NCBI RefSeq assembly: GCF_042242105.1
Contig: NC_092020.1
Location: forward strand, 15,623,788 to 15,687,787
Direction of reading: 5' to 3'
DNA length: 64,000 bases
DNA from: Pempheris klunzingeri
Lineage: Eukaryota; Chordata; Actinopteri; Acropomatiformes; Pempheridae
In this document: piece by piece, positions 13,347-25,971 of the stretch
Layout of the letters: every line of letters starts with the position of its first letter
Position numbering within the stretch: the first letter of the stretch is position 1
Notes under the pieces: generated by a model
Seen by the model: the letters and a program-made list of their open reading frames with translations, nothing else
What the model was told of the DNA's origin: nothing
Databases searched by the model: none
Program-made: the position numbers and the translations under genes

Positions 13347-13401
13347 TCTGTGTGCGTCTGTGTGCGTGTGTGTACGTCTGTGTGCGTGTGTGTACGTGTA
13401 C
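13347..13401. repeat. TG/CG-rich tandem repeat just upstream of the UBXN1 start
   Basis: Alternating TCTGTGTGCG and TGTGTGTACG units form an imperfect repeat of about 20 bases. It ends about 18 bases before the UBXN1 ATG, directly upstream of a pyrimidine-poor CAG acceptor-like site. Confidence 0.75.
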
Positions 13402-13419
13402 AATTAGTTTCAGGTCAAA

Positions 13420-16400
13420 ATGTCAGAGCTGACAACACTAGAGAGCCTGCTGGAGATGGGCTTTGACAGAAACAGAGCGTGAGTGACAAACATCCCCCCT
13501 GGTTAATGTAGTTCCTAGATGTGAGGCTGCTCTTTCATTTGAAATGAAAGTAAAACTGATTCCTGTCCCCTCACGTCATTTTTTCAGGGAAAAGGCGGTG
13601 GCCAACACAGGGAACCAGGGAATAGAACAAGCCATGGACTGGTGAGTCTGACACACACACATGATCACACACAGACATGATCACACTAGAGTTGACCTGT
13701 CTGGATGCACATGGCAGGTCTGCAGCCCTCATCTTTTGCCTCGTGATGTGCCTTCCTCAGGTTAATAGAACATGACAATGACCCAGACATCGATGAGCCC
13801 TATGTGCCGCCTGTGGGGAGCGTCCTGGGAGGAGGAGCAGACAGCCAGTCCGCCACAGATCAGCCGACATTAGCAGACACCGCTGAAGGTTGTGGCCGTG
13901 TTATGCTTTGTGTTTTTAGGGACAGGAAGGGCCGTGATCATGTGATGGAAGCATGGCAGACACAGGCCACAAAAGGCATCAGGAGATGCTAAACATGATA
14001 TGACATAATGTGTCTATCGTCCAATATTTAATCATTATGTTTATACCATTGCAGCTATCCCTTTGATAACTCTGAGTGTATTAGGACATTGTATTATATG
14101 TTTTTTCCACAAATATGAGAGAGTTTATTATTCTTCCAGGTTTTAAATCACATAATTAGACCCAAACAGACATCCCCATCAGATTGTTTTATCCATTAAT
14201 AGAAAATCCACAACATCAGGTGATATTGTGATGTCAAATTTTATTCACGTGGATGCTTCTATGCTCACTTGTTCAACAGCATTCCATCTATAAACAAGAT
14301 ATAAACTCTAAATTAGCTTTAGTAAATTAAGAGGCACTTATTGCCATTTAAAACTGAATATGATTTGGTATCAGTTGGTCAGTTTCTCTGTCTCCCCCTG
14401 TGTTTTGTTGCTTTTTTTTTCACTTTCATTGTCAATATCTCCACAAATGAGGTTCAAGTGATCATTTCACTTTGTTTCCCTGTCAGGTTTTCTGGGGGTT
14501 TAGAGTTTGTGGTGTTGGTGTGGAGGTTAGATGTGATCTTGCTCTGATTTGCGGTTGAGTCTGAGACATTTCAGCACCACACAATGCATAGCTCTTTCTG
14601 TGTTTGTTTCTCATGTGCATTTATTTTGGCTTTAGGGACTGCAGATGGAAACATCATTGACGATGACGACGACAGTGAGAAGAGGTCACTGACAGAGGAG
14701 GAGAAACTTGAGCAAGTTAAGAGGTCAGAATGCAGACACCATAGACACTGCCAAGTCCTCCACTGTATGTCCAGCTCATAGCTTCTTCCTCTTATGCAAC
14801 AAGATTACTTTACTACACTTAGATATCACTAGAAATATAATCTGTGGCCATCTTTTAGGCAAAACTGCAAACTTTTCACCCTCCTAAGTAAGCTGAAGCC
14901 TGTGTTGATGTCTGTTTTTCAGGCTAGAGGAGCTGATGAGGGTGAAGCAGGCAGAGAGAAGAGAGCGAGAGCGGGCAGAAGAGTTGGAGAGGGAGAAGCA
15001 GCGAAGGAAACAGGGCCAAGAGCTGCAGCAGATTCGCCAAAAGCTGCAGGATGATGATATGAAAAAACTTGCCGAACAGCGCAGGAGAGAGAAGATGGAG
15101 GACAAACTGGCAAGGTAAGATATTTATTATAACACATCTATTTAGATAGTGATGTTGCTGTTGGACTAAAGTGTTTTTCATGGACTAGTTTGTCAAGTTT
15201 GACCAGAGATTAAATAATAAAGCACCTAAACATCCAAAGATGTTTCCACTCTCCATATTTTCTCTTTCCTAAAAACATCTAACTTCTTTTAACTGTTTGA
15301 ATCGCTCAAAAGATACTCGTCTGGAACCAAGGCAGCAAATGACCTGTGTAAAGATGGAAATGACAGATTTCACTTCACTTCATTTCATTGAAAAATTCAA
15401 TGCAGCTACTTGGTTGAATGCCATTCTTATTCATCCATGAAATAAAAAGTGGTTGGAATTAATAGAATCAGGGAGGGTTCAAGAGGAAATCCCACGGTAC
15501 AGGATTAGGCACACATAAGCTAAGAGCAGAAATGAGTGACAAATTGAAAGTAGACTGTACATTCTTGTCTCTTATTGTTTTTTTTCCTGTCAGGCAAAGG
15601 GTTAAAGAAAAGATTGCACGAGACAGAGAGGAAAGAGCACAAAAGGTAACCCAAACATTGGAGTAGTCCGTTGTCCAATGTCAGCTTCCCTTTTTTCCTT
15701 TTCACTTCATATATCTTTCTATTACCACACTTGTTGGAACCAATAACAGCTACGCTATTTTAAAATACCATTTTAGTTTGGCGGTGGACCCCCGAGCACT
15801 GCTGCATCGTGCCAGCCTGCCCAGCCCAGCCCTTCGTCGCCCACCAGTCACGGACCTCCACCCACTAAGAAGGAGTATGATGAGTCCAGGATACAGGTAC
15901 AGGCATTAGCAAATCTCCTACACCAACACGCTGCTCTTCCCTCCAAAGAATCTCACAGCATGCATGAATAGACCTCACTAGAGCAGATTTAAGGGCAGAT
16001 ATTCAAGACTCAATAAATTAAATGAATAGATCTGGTTTTTGTTTTAATGATGCACTTTTTTTGGCATGAAATGGTCAACTGTAAAGATGCTTCCTCTTCT
16101 CAACTGTAAAGGTACGTCTCCTGGACGGCTCAACCATCACGACAGTCTTCAAGGCCCAGGAGCCGCTGGCGGCAGTGCGTGTCTACGTGCAGATGAACAG
16201 CAACACACCCGAGGGTCAGGACTTCACGCTGCTGTCGCCCTACCCCCGTCACATCTACACCGAGCTGGACATGGAGAAGCCCCTCAAAGAACTGGGTGAG
16301 CACTGGGCTGGGAGCTGCATTTGAATATAAAGCACATAAGTGTAATACACACTCACAGGCCACTTCATTACTTCACCTGTTCAACTGCTGGTTAGCCGCA

Positions 16401-17008
16401 AATATCTAATCAGCCAATCATGTGGAGGCTCCTCAATGCACTTAGGCCTTCCGACATGGTCAAGACAATCTGCTTAAGTTCAAACCAAGCATCAAAATGG
16501 GGAAAAAAGGTGATTTAAGTGACTTTGAACGTTGCATGGTTGTTGGTGCCAGATGGGCTGGTTTGAGTAGTTCAGAAACTGCTCATCATTTGGGATTTTC
16601 ACTTCACACCCATCTCTAGGGTTTACAGAGACATAAATGAAAAAGACAAAATATCCAGTCAGTGGTAGTTTTCTTAACAAAAAAGCCTTATTGATGCTGG
16701 GGCTCAGAGGAGAACAGTCTGGTTTGAGTTGATAGAAGGAAACAGTAACTCAAATAACCACTCGGTACAACCACTGAGGCAGATGAATGACAGCAGCAGA
16801 AGACCACACATGCCACTTCATTATTAGGTTACCTTGCTACCTGATAACGCGGTTGGTTAGCGTACATAATTTAACTCATTTCTCTGTGTGTTTTGCCTTT
16901 TGCATCATCCTAAAATTGCTGCTCCACAGCCTGTTTTTCTTCCTGATTTTCCATTCTGTCTTTTTAGGTTTGGTGCCTTCAGCTGTGCTGGTTGTTACCA
17001 AAAAGTGA
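13420..17008 (+). CDS. ubxn1: UBX domain-containing protein 1 (SAKS1), complete
   Basis: Nine coding exons join in phase: 13420-13478, 13588-13641, 13761-13888, 14636-14723, 14923-15114, 15594-15645, 15777-15896, 16112-16295 and 16968-17008, giving 305 residues (human about 297). An N-terminal UBA domain (about 1-42, start [20 protein letters not shown]) binds ubiquitin. A charged Glu/Arg-rich coiled coil follows (about 85-190), then a Ser/Pro linker and a C-terminal UBX domain (about 222-303) ending [18 protein letters not shown]1 is a cytosolic cofactor of p97/VCP and restrains ubiquitin-dependent signalling. The sequence before the ATG reads TTTCAG-GTCAAA, so an untranslated upstream exon is possible. 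Intron 8 contains a Tc1-like remnant. The gene is convergent with PRPF39. Confidence 0.96.
16345..16860 (+). mobile_element. Tc1/mariner-like transposon remnant in UBXN1 intron 8
   Basis: It begins with an end-like stretch (ACTCACAGGCCACTTCATTA) and continues into degenerate transposase N-terminal coding sequence of a common fish Tc1-like element: landmarks are GTGATTTAAGTGACTTTGAACG, CTCTAGGGTTTACAGAGA and AACAGTAACTCAAATAACCA. Frameshifts and stops are evident and the C-terminal transposase is missing. A second end-like motif (GCCACTTCATTATTAGGTTACC) at about 16811 points to an internal deletion or a joined second copy. Inactive. Confidence 0.7.
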
Positions 17009-19339
17009 GATCAGGAGGACCTGCTCTGTGAGCCTACCTCACCACCTCCACTACATCAACACAGGAGACACCAGAAACAGATTGATCCAGGAACAGAGCC
17101 ACCACCACCTTCTAGTATCACTCAATAAGCCAGCTAACTGAACTAAAGCGGAGAGGCTGTGTTTAGATTGTGGTTAACTACTTTTTAATAAGTTTTTGAA
17201 ATGTGACAATGAAAAACAGTTTTACTAACTGGCTGAATATGATGCCTTATGCCACTCTGGGCCAACTGATTGCACTTGATATAGATTAGTTTGTGTGCAG
17301 TGGGATGGACCCTGACTTTTACTTTTTGAAGAACAAAGTGAAGATAGCTGGCTTCTGATGGATACTGCTTCATGGGTTCAACACATTTATATAAAACAAT
17401 ACGGAACAAAATCATTCAATTTTACCCTGAACCTCACATAACAAAGTACCACACAAGACCTGCTCGATTGGTTCTGAAAGGGCCTTAAATTTAATCCTCA
17501 AGATCTTCCCGATTTTGTCATTTTACTTTTATAAGTTAAAATATTTTGACAGTTATGTCTGCATAATCACCAAGAATCTACTCAAATAAAGCTGACGCGG
17601 AGAATTGTGATGGCCGACTGGATTCTCTACAGATCATATACTGTAAGCTTCCCTAAAATAAGTCTGGTAATATTCTATATTTTTCTTTTATGTAAAAAAA
17701 AATCCCAAACAAACAATGAAATGGTTGGCTGTGTAGTGAAAGCCACATACATTTTATTCCTCTGTGCCATAGGGCTCCTGTTTGGGTCAGGTATGCTAAA
17801 GCCTACACAGCCCGGCTGTTTTAGGAGATCATCTAGTTTTAGTTAGTTTTTTTTATTTTTTAATAAAACTACGTATTTGCATGCCTTGGGGTTAGGTACC
17901 ATAGCAGTGACGTTGGAAACAAATTGTTGTAGTCTTTTCATTGAATTTGTTTACAATAAATGAACTAGAGTATCGGCAGCCTAATCCTTAAACAGATGTT
18001 ATCACCACATACGACTACAGATAACTAGTGCATATATAACATACTGTAGGACGATCCTGGGTTCAAACCTTATTAGGCTTCATCTCATTATCAGGACTGG
18101 TCAGATTCAGAGGATTTGATTCCAAAATAGACATGACAAGACTGATGTAACATATTGAACTTAATTTTCATCATAATTGACTTCTCCCAGAGTTACATGA
18201 CATGAACGCTTCAGTCATTTTATTGAAAGGTGTAGACTACCAGGCATCAACAGTGGTTTAGGGTTAATCACTGGATTTTAAAACTAGTCACTAGGTCTTT
18301 AGATATATGGTGGCAAAAGTGTAAATAATCACATGAAAGATGGCTGCTTCAGTTTCAGAGTTCTGATATTGTGCATGCTGGCTCGCTGTCACACAAATCC
18401 AAAATAATGATCGTTAATGTCAGTAACACTTGAACTCTTCCAGCTGATGTTTTTATTCGGCCATCAGGTTTTAGAGGCTCTAGTCTTCACCGTAATTGTC
18501 TGATTATCAAACTAATGGACAGAACAACAGGAGGGAGGGTGCTTTACTCATAAACAAAATCTCTTGCACTCCTTTAGAGTGCTACCAGCCTGGATGTAAG
18601 TTGGATGTGCATTCTCAGAAACTTCACCAGAGCCTGAACAGTCCGTGTGTTTCAGTAAACTGTTGCTGATCATCCTGGAAGGACAAAATTGAGTAATGAA
18701 GGACTTAAAGGACTTTTGCTTTTAACTGGTAGCACCCTAAAAGATTTCAGTCCTACCCAACGACAGACCAAGAGTTTCACATTGAGTGTGACAGTTGATT
18801 TTCCACCCTCATTGTGGAGGTATGAGCAAATAGACACTGAACACAAACACTTATGTTGTGACACACTATAAAACACCTTTATATACATTAGAAAAAACGA
18901 CAGCCTATTCTGGAATGGTACAAAATGTCAGTCTTACATTATCTGTAAAGTTTGATAAACCGGATGACCTTAAAACAGGAGTGAAGGGGTCGGCTTGCAA
19001 ACAAATACAAAAATATTTCTGATTAAAATGGAGAGACACTGATGTGCTGAGAATGGGCGTCACTGTTTCCTTTCATCATCTTTCCACCTGATTCCTCGGA
19101 ATCAACACCGAAATGACACGACAGATTAAAAAGCTCAGTTCCAGCCCCTTCGTTAAACGAATCCAGGAAGAGGGAGGTAACCCAGAGGGTGGACGGAGAG
19201 GAAAGGATGCTGGGATGTTATTTTAGCAGATGGACCGACAGGAATGGATGGTTCAGTTTGTTGATCAGCTGAGATGCCATCCTGGGTCAAACTGCTTCCT
19301 GTGGCTTCTTTTTTTGTGTCACAGTCGCTGTTCCCGACT
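17009..19339. other. Convergent 3' UTRs of UBXN1 (+) and PRPF39 (-)
   Basis: No coding sequence is recognised. AATAAA signals on the plus strand (17585) and on the minus strand (complement of 18452-18457 and 18219-18224) suggest the two 3' UTRs end close together in 17.6-18.4 kb. Confidence 0.5.
17585..17590 (+). terminator. UBXN1 polyadenylation signal AATAAA
   Basis: A canonical hexamer about 580 bases after the UBXN1 stop. Further AATAAA hexamers occur near 17858 and 17956, so alternative ends are possible. Confidence 0.5.
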
Positions 19340-22300
19340 TTAGCTGGGAGGATAGTAGCCCTGGTTGTAGTTCCAGGTGTTCTGGTAGCCGTAGCTGCCG
19401 TACTGCGGTTGCTGGAACGGAATCAAAACCAACAGGTAATGAGGTACTCCGAACATGACGAACTGTGCCACAGTGTGGCCACCGCCCTAATCCTACTATG
19501 GAGTCTGTTTGCTTTCACTGTGCAAAGGCCATTTAGCTTTCTTTGTCATTCACACCATATAGGCTCATTTACAGTTCTCCTTCCAAACCATCATTTTAAA
19601 ATGCTGCTGTCCATGTTAAAGTCTCAGTATTACCTGGTACCAGCTGCTGTATGCCCCGTAGCCAGCCTGTGCACTCATGTCGGTGCCCACGGGGGGAGGG
19701 GGTGTGGTGATTGGGACATGAGGCATGGTAGGTGCGACTGCAGACACAGCAACAGCAGAGCCGTCGTCACTTTTGCTCAGCTTCTCTGGGTCATCATCCC
19801 TAAAAATCAAATTCTATCATAAATAAAGCAGCAATAATATCAATAGTGGCACTATAGCAACGTGTGGATGTGTACTGGAAAAATGTAAACTTACTTTACA
19901 CTGCTGGCAGCTCTATTTTAGCTTGTTAAAACGAAAACCAAAAAAAAAACTACCTTCTAGGACTCGATAATGGACAAAAGGTCTCATTAAGAATGAATGT
20001 AATGTGTACTGTAATTTAAATCTTTACAACTACAACTAACACTTAGCACAAGAGCTGCTCATTAAAACAGAAGCCAAAATGTATGCAGATTAAACCCATG
20101 AGTGGGTTATTAAGAAAATCTGATATCAGAGCCACCTTACGCCACCTTTTTAAAAAGTTGATAACATTTAAATTACAGTAATGTGAATTCTTACTTTTAA
20201 AGAAAGCACATTGTGGATTAGAAGTTAAAAGCATTTAATTACATCTAATTGTGTTAAAAAATGAGTGTTTTGACTTGTGGAATTTATCAACCCGCTGATC
20301 TGAAATCAGTCTGACATAAAACAAGGGGATCAGACAAAATACTATTTATGGCACTCAAACCATAGAGTGTTTCTTGTTAAACACTGCTTGTTGAAAAATG
20401 GATGTTTCTTAGTTGTTCCCCTCTCACCCGTTCTCTGCTCCTCTCTTTGTTCCGCCCAGCTCCTTCAGCAGTTTCTGGTGCTCTTCATAGACAGACAGCA
20501 CACTGCAGACAATGAAGGATTTGTTTGGTACAGGGTTAGGTATCAGGGTTCACATGACCAATGGGACTTCAAATATTTGCCAGTATCAAACTTCAGTTGT
20601 CCTCTGACCTTTGGATAGAGTTGCTGTAGTCCTCTGCGAACTGCAGGCCTCTCTGTGAGAAGAGGATCTTGGTGTGTGGGGCGAGGGGAGCTGCCAGGGC
20701 TCGCGTCACACACTCCTGCACTGCCTCAGCTGACGCCCAGGGGTCCCCCGACACCTCCAGCTCCAGCAGGTTCAGGTGCAGTTTATCATTATCCTGAAGG
20801 GAGACACAGTGGAGAGGCAGATGAAGATGGAGGCCATTGAAAGCTGAGAGGAGATTGATCAAATATCTGAGTGATTGGCTCACCGGACTGATCTCCAGCG
20901 CCTCCTGTAAAACTCTGCGGGCTCTGCTGGGGTTCCTGCCCAGTTTCAGTAGCAGACGTGCCAGCTTGATGGAGTAGAAAGCGTGTAACGTGGGCTTCTC
21001 TTTGGATTCGGCCACTGCCTCCTGCAGCAGGGCCTCTGATTGGTCCAGCTGGCCTGCTCGTCTCTCTAAAGCTGCCCTGCGAAGACGGACCACTGCCAAC
21101 CCTGGTAGGGTTTTCTCCAGGGCCTCCAGCACTCGGCGGGCTTCTGTTAAGTCACCTGATGGAGAAGATGAGGGACTTTGAGGGTTTTTATGATTGTGGT
21201 GGCTCCAAAATATGGACTACAAGCATCTGTAACAGTTTGATTAAAGGACTCTATGTATTGGCTCAATTCTATAGTAGGTTTTGAGGCTTTGTGATTATTT
21301 TACATCAGATGGCTTCATAATGAGGTGGTTCTACTCATTTAAATATATGGAGGACGAATATTAAAAACACCTTTTCAATTACACCACAGGCTGTGACCTC
21401 ATTTTAAAGAGCTTCATGTGGTATTAAGTCAGTTCAGTTTCATCTTGACTAACATTCACTAAAGGTGTTACCATCCGTTTCATTGACTACATCGCAAAGT
21501 TTAATAAAAATAGTCCTGACTGTATTCTGGACAAAGTAAGGCCAATTTAAGACATTTAACATTTCAAAGAAAAGGAAAAAGAACAAAGCTGTGTTTGTAC
21601 AGTGTGCTGGCGTGTGTTCGTGTGGTGTCGTACCATGCCTCTCCTCGAAGGTGGACCACTGCATGTGGATGTTGGGTTTGTACACCAGGTGGATCTCACA
21701 GGCTCGTTTGTAAACAGCCCGTGCTTCTTCCACACTCTGCACCTCCAGGTACTGAATGTACTAAAGGACAAATACAGGATACACACGCACAAGGCATTAA
21801 TACACACTTAAATATAAATATGCTTTCTCTGAATATGGGTCACCCACAAACACACTGTTCTCCTCACCCTGGTCCAGAACTCCTCATAGAGGGCGCAGGC
21901 GATCAGGCAGCGCTCAAAGAGGATGCGGACCCTGTGGTCGTCATGGGAAACCGCAGCATCCTCTGATACTTCCTCAGGCTGGGCTGTGACCTCGGACCCC
22001 TCTGTGGCCGCCTCATTTGGATCTAGTGGGCGATAATGGTGTCAAAAACGCATTTTCAGAATCCCCAAGACGATACAAATGACAGCTGACAGTTGGTTTT
22101 ATTATGTGGTCACCTTGGTTGGGTTCTTTGGTGTCCTTGTTCAGCTGAGCGATCTCCCAATCCAGGTAGGAGTGCCAGGCCCGCAGCTGGAGGCGATCGA
22201 GTGGCTTGACGTGAAAGTAGGGACGTTTGATCTACAGGCCACAGAAAAACAAATCAGACAGCTTTCTAAGGAAGCAAGACATCAAAGTGTAAAACAACTT

Positions 22301-25157
22301 CAATAAATCTCAATTAAAAAGAATATTTACATGAGAAAAATTATTTCTAAATCTTTTACTTTAAAACTGCAAACAACAGTTAAAAAATGTAACTAGAAAG
22401 AACATCAAGCATTAATACTAGAAGAATAGAGAGCAATAATAAACCAGTCAAACTGAGTAAATGAGGAACAATAACTCACAGCATCTTCAAAGTGCCATCT
22501 CTTACGGACTTCTCCCTCATTGTCCTGGTACACTTTGTCCCTGTGAACCAGCACCTGCTCCCTGATCTTCTGCATAAGTTCCTCCTAAATACAGAAATTA
22601 TCAAAATAATCATCTATTTGACCATCTCTTTTATTTACGTCTCACTACTATGATATGGAAATGTTTAAAACTTCAGTCGAATGTTTCTCACTGTGTCTTT
22701 GCCCTCGGGGGTGGCAGGCTCTTCCTCCCCTGGCGGCCTCTCCTCCTCCTCCTCTTGGGCCTGTTCAGCACGCTCTGCCTTCTGACTCTGGCGGCACGAC
22801 GTCCTCAGCTCCTCGTACTCCTCCGGGGAAAGCACCTCCTTGGGCTCATGGCTGTTCAGGTGTTCTTTGAACCTGACGGAGGGTGGAAGGGAAAATGGAG
22901 CAGATTAATGGATGAAGAAAAGAGTGAAAAATGGAGAAAGAGAGAAGAGCTTTAAAGCTACAAAGCCCTGTGTGACTGAAAGCATGTTGGATGATGAAAT
23001 ATGAGGGCATGGCAATTTACTTCAAGAAAGACTTACTTGTCGTAGTGGGTGTTGTAGAGCTGAGTAGGAACTTTCAGGACTCTGTCCAGAACGGCTGCAG
23101 CATTCCTCATGTTCCCCTGCTCCTTCTCCCACTCAACGTAAAGATCCCACAGCCGGTCTGAGTGGAAGTCCAGACCTGCTGCCTGAACCGCATCCTCAAA
23201 CACGCTGAGGGTTGAGGTTGGGAAACAAGTTAAACAGCTTTCGACAGCAGCTTATTTGCTTTTTCCTGATATTTTCTCTTCAGTTTCTATCTGTGCTGTG
23301 CATGCTGCAAGAGGGGAACCAGCAGCCTAAAACACAACAACAAAATCTGTCAAGAATGACAATTCTTAAAATGTGAGTGAAAGTGTTCATTTACCCACGA
23401 ATCCGTATGGGCGATTCAGGCAGGTTCATGTCCAGTGTTCCCAGCAGCAGATTGATGTAATGGATCCACAGATCTACACTCAGAGGGATTACCTGCAGAC
23501 CCTGAATACACACCTGACACAACACACCACAACCATGAACATTAGCTCATTAAATACAGTGAAAAAACACTTCTTAATATACCTAAATTATTCTTAATGC
23601 TGTCTTTCCCGTGTTACCTCCTCTGCTTTGTCGTTGTAGCCAGCGCGGCGCTCCAGATCAGCAAATTTCTTCCAGTAGCCGTAACAGAGTGGGTAGCGAG
23701 TGAGGAAGGCTTCTAGAGCTCTGCGTGACGCTGTGATGTGACTCTGTACAGATCAAAGAAGCATGTCATGTGAGGCTACAGCAAGTTTCCAGACCAAACA
23801 TGATTTGTGACCTCATGGGGACGCTCGAAGAAGTCAATCTTTCCAGGTTTGAAGTTGGGATGCATCATCCCTGAGGGACAGAATTACCGTTTCCTCTGAT
23901 TTTTGTTTTGAATCTGAAATTCATTGGTTCCCCTCTGTCTCTCCAGACAAAACAACAAACACACACCTCTTGCTCGCAGTACTGCAGCAGGTCGGTCCAG
24001 ATGGTGAAGTCTTGAGGATTGTCGTGGGCGGCCTTCCACAGACGCTCAAAGTCCGCTGGCAGTTCTCCTTCCTCGTCTTCTGTGGCTGGGGCCATGGAGA
24101 AGGAAGCAGGGTCTGGGTCGACAAGGGCCTCAGGGGCCACGGCGGCACTGCCGTTCTCTTCTGACAGCTCCGACATCTCTGCCATCTCAGTCGGAGGCAA
24201 CTCAGGAACCTCAGAAGGGTCAACGGCTAAAGAGGGAGGAGATGAAAGGAAAATTTGTCACAAAATCTCAAATATATAAGCCCTTCTTGAACTCTACTGC
24301 TATGTAATTTTTTACAGGAGGAGCCTCGCCTTGAACTTGGCTTCTTCTTCATAAACTCCTAGCTCCCAAATAAGTCGTTGTGACCAGTTACACACTACTG
24401 CAGTGGAGTTTTCACCACTGACCAAACAAAAGCACAGCCAGTAATTTTGACGTACCCTCAACCTGTGCATCAAGAACAAATTGAAGTACAGCTACAGCTA
24501 ATTTTTTTCACTCAACAATAAATGACTGAGATGACTTGTGACTGAGGCAAAGCTACACAGAAAAAGCAGTTGGCATTCATGGTAAAAAAGGCATTGGCCA
24601 AATGAATGTAATGTGATGCAACCCAGTTTGTGGAAAAGTACCTACAGAGGTTTCAACCAGCACCAGCACCAGCTATGCGATCCATGTAGGACTGAAACCA
24701 TTCAACAAAACACAAACAGTTTCAGGCTTTTATTCTTGAAAGCCCTCCTGTCTACACCTGCAGAGTGCTTCATTCATAAAAAGCTCAGTGAACTCAACTC
24801 AGACTGGTTAGTTTGAATTGTTGTGGACACAATTCAACTAACTAATGTGATAAGCAGCAGCAAACCGCGTAGTTAGATTACAGTCGGGTGAGTTAGTTTA
24901 AGGTAGTTAACAGGACACTGGGCTGTTTCGTGGTGTGTATGTGGTTGAGCTCACGTTAGCCTAGCCTAGCATGTCATGCTTGCCCTTAAACAGGCTCCGG
25001 TTGGAGCCTTTATTCCAAATGCTCGCAGATGAAACAAACACGCAGCGATATCTGTGGAAAACGGTGCATTTTGAATTCCTTCAGCGCTAATGAAACTACC
25101 TGAAGACTCTTCCAGCTCCCCGTTGCCGCTCATCGCCTCACAGCCTTCCGCCGCCAT
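19340..25157 (-). CDS. prpf39: Pre-mRNA processing factor 39, complete
   Basis: Fifteen coding exons, 5' to 3' on the minus strand, all in phase: 25157-25100, 24226-23967, 23743-23618, 23513-23395, 23204-23037, 22872-22692, 22584-22480, 22231-22114, 22022-21868, 21760-21634, 21155-20884, 20793-20609, 20502-20428, 19799-19634 and 19411-19340. They give 728 residues (human 669). After an acidic N-terminal extension come tandem HAT helical repeats, with conserved runs NPQDFT, YCYGYWKK-like [31 protein letters not shown]-like [18 protein letters not shown] and [15 protein letters not shown]. The tail [21 protein letters not shown] resembles the human Tyr-rich end. PRPF39 forms the homodimeric U1 snRNP-associated scaffold used in 5' splice site selection. 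The start at 25157 has a good context (ATCATGG); an in-frame ATG ten codons upstream is an alternative. It lies outside the human 11q synteny, so it may be the second teleost copy. Confidence 0.95.
23812..23870 (-). other. Unassigned 59-nt exon-like segment in PRPF39 intron 2
   Basis: The minus strand shows a pyrimidine-rich acceptor (TCTGTCCCTCAG), 59 bases, then GAG followed by a GTCACA donor. Spliced after exon 2 (phase 0), it would give Gly then an immediate TGA stop. The same bases start ATGATG and read openly in phase into exon 3 as [19 protein letters not shown]. It is therefore either a poison cassette exon or an alternative first coding exon. No homologue was recognised. Confidence 0.4.
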
Positions 25158-25174
25158 GATGGGAAACGTCTCCC

Positions 25175-25182
25175 TGACGTCA
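25175..25182. promoter_or_regulatory. Palindromic CRE (TGACGTCA) at the PRPF39 5' end
   Basis: A full CREB/ATF palindrome 18 bases upstream of the chosen PRPF39 start codon, in CpG-containing sequence. It would be in or next to the core promoter or 5' UTR. Confidence 0.5.
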
Positions 25183-25965
25183 TCCATGCGCGACAAGACA
25201 CAGTGAATACATAAATAAATCAATGAGCTACAATAAAATTGCACGCTTTCGCACGAAATACAAAACCTTTGCTGATACGAACTGTACGTACTGATTACTT
25301 AGAAAAGGTAACCCATTGTTTGGCTCTTTGAATGTATAAAAAAAATACAGAGTACTTTCTAGTTGCCAAACTTTGTGCTCAAATTTAAAATCAGGATTTT
25401 AATTTGCGTGTTTCATCAACATATGTAGATTTACAATTAATGTCAACATAAATGTTTCTCCAGGTTTTATGCTACATGAACACATATAAGCTCTGTGGAG
25501 CTTTGAAGGCAGTTTAAAGGAGATCCACTGATCTATTAATGTTAGACACCGTCTGCTAAAGTTTTAAATCATTTGTTTAGTCTTTTCCCATCAGTGGATA
25601 ATTTCAGCAGGGCTGGCAATGGTTAGTGTGTGCATGCTGTGTATTTGTGGTTTTTTGCTCCATGTTAAGTAAAAACTGAAAAACACATGTTTTGTCATTT
25701 TCTTAACATTGTATGCTGTTTGGCCAACAGCTGCATACATTATATCATGTGAGTAACTGTGAACTCAGTAGAGTTTAAGGTTTAGCTAATGATAAAGTGA
25801 TATTCCACCCAACAATAAGAGTTTAGAAAATATGAAACAGCACATGAAATAAAATGTCTCGTCACAAAAACACCAGATGTCTCAATAAATTACATAAATG
25901 TAGACAGGAAATAAGTCTCTTAACTTGATTCAATAAAAACCAGGGACTTTTTACATTTGGTCAAC

Positions 25966-25971
25966 TTTATT
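25966..25971 (-). terminator. Candidate GANAB polyadenylation signal
   Basis: The minus strand reads AATAAA (in ATAATAAAGTTG), about 1.36 kb after the GANAB stop codon. It is the most convincing hexamer before the PRPF39 promoter. Confidence 0.4.

Larger units (their letters stand above)
8365..13419. other. Spacer between EHD1 and UBXN1 (divergent 5' ends)
   Basis: It holds the EHD1 5' UTR and promoter (roughly 8365-8800), two ATTC-tailed repeat remnants, a CA run at 9294-9313, a short minus-strand frame at 9531-9704, an X-box palindrome at 10877-10889, and the UBXN1 promoter and 5' UTR near 12900-13419. No other gene is recognised. Confidence 0.6.

Noticed and set aside
19274-19822. 182-codon plus-strand frame
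   Set aside because: It is the antisense shadow of the last two PRPF39 exons and the intron between them.
19340-25157. Search for an intronic C/D box snoRNA in PRPF39
   Set aside because: The human gene hosts one, but no convincing C box/D box pair with a terminal stem was found on the minus strand of any intron.
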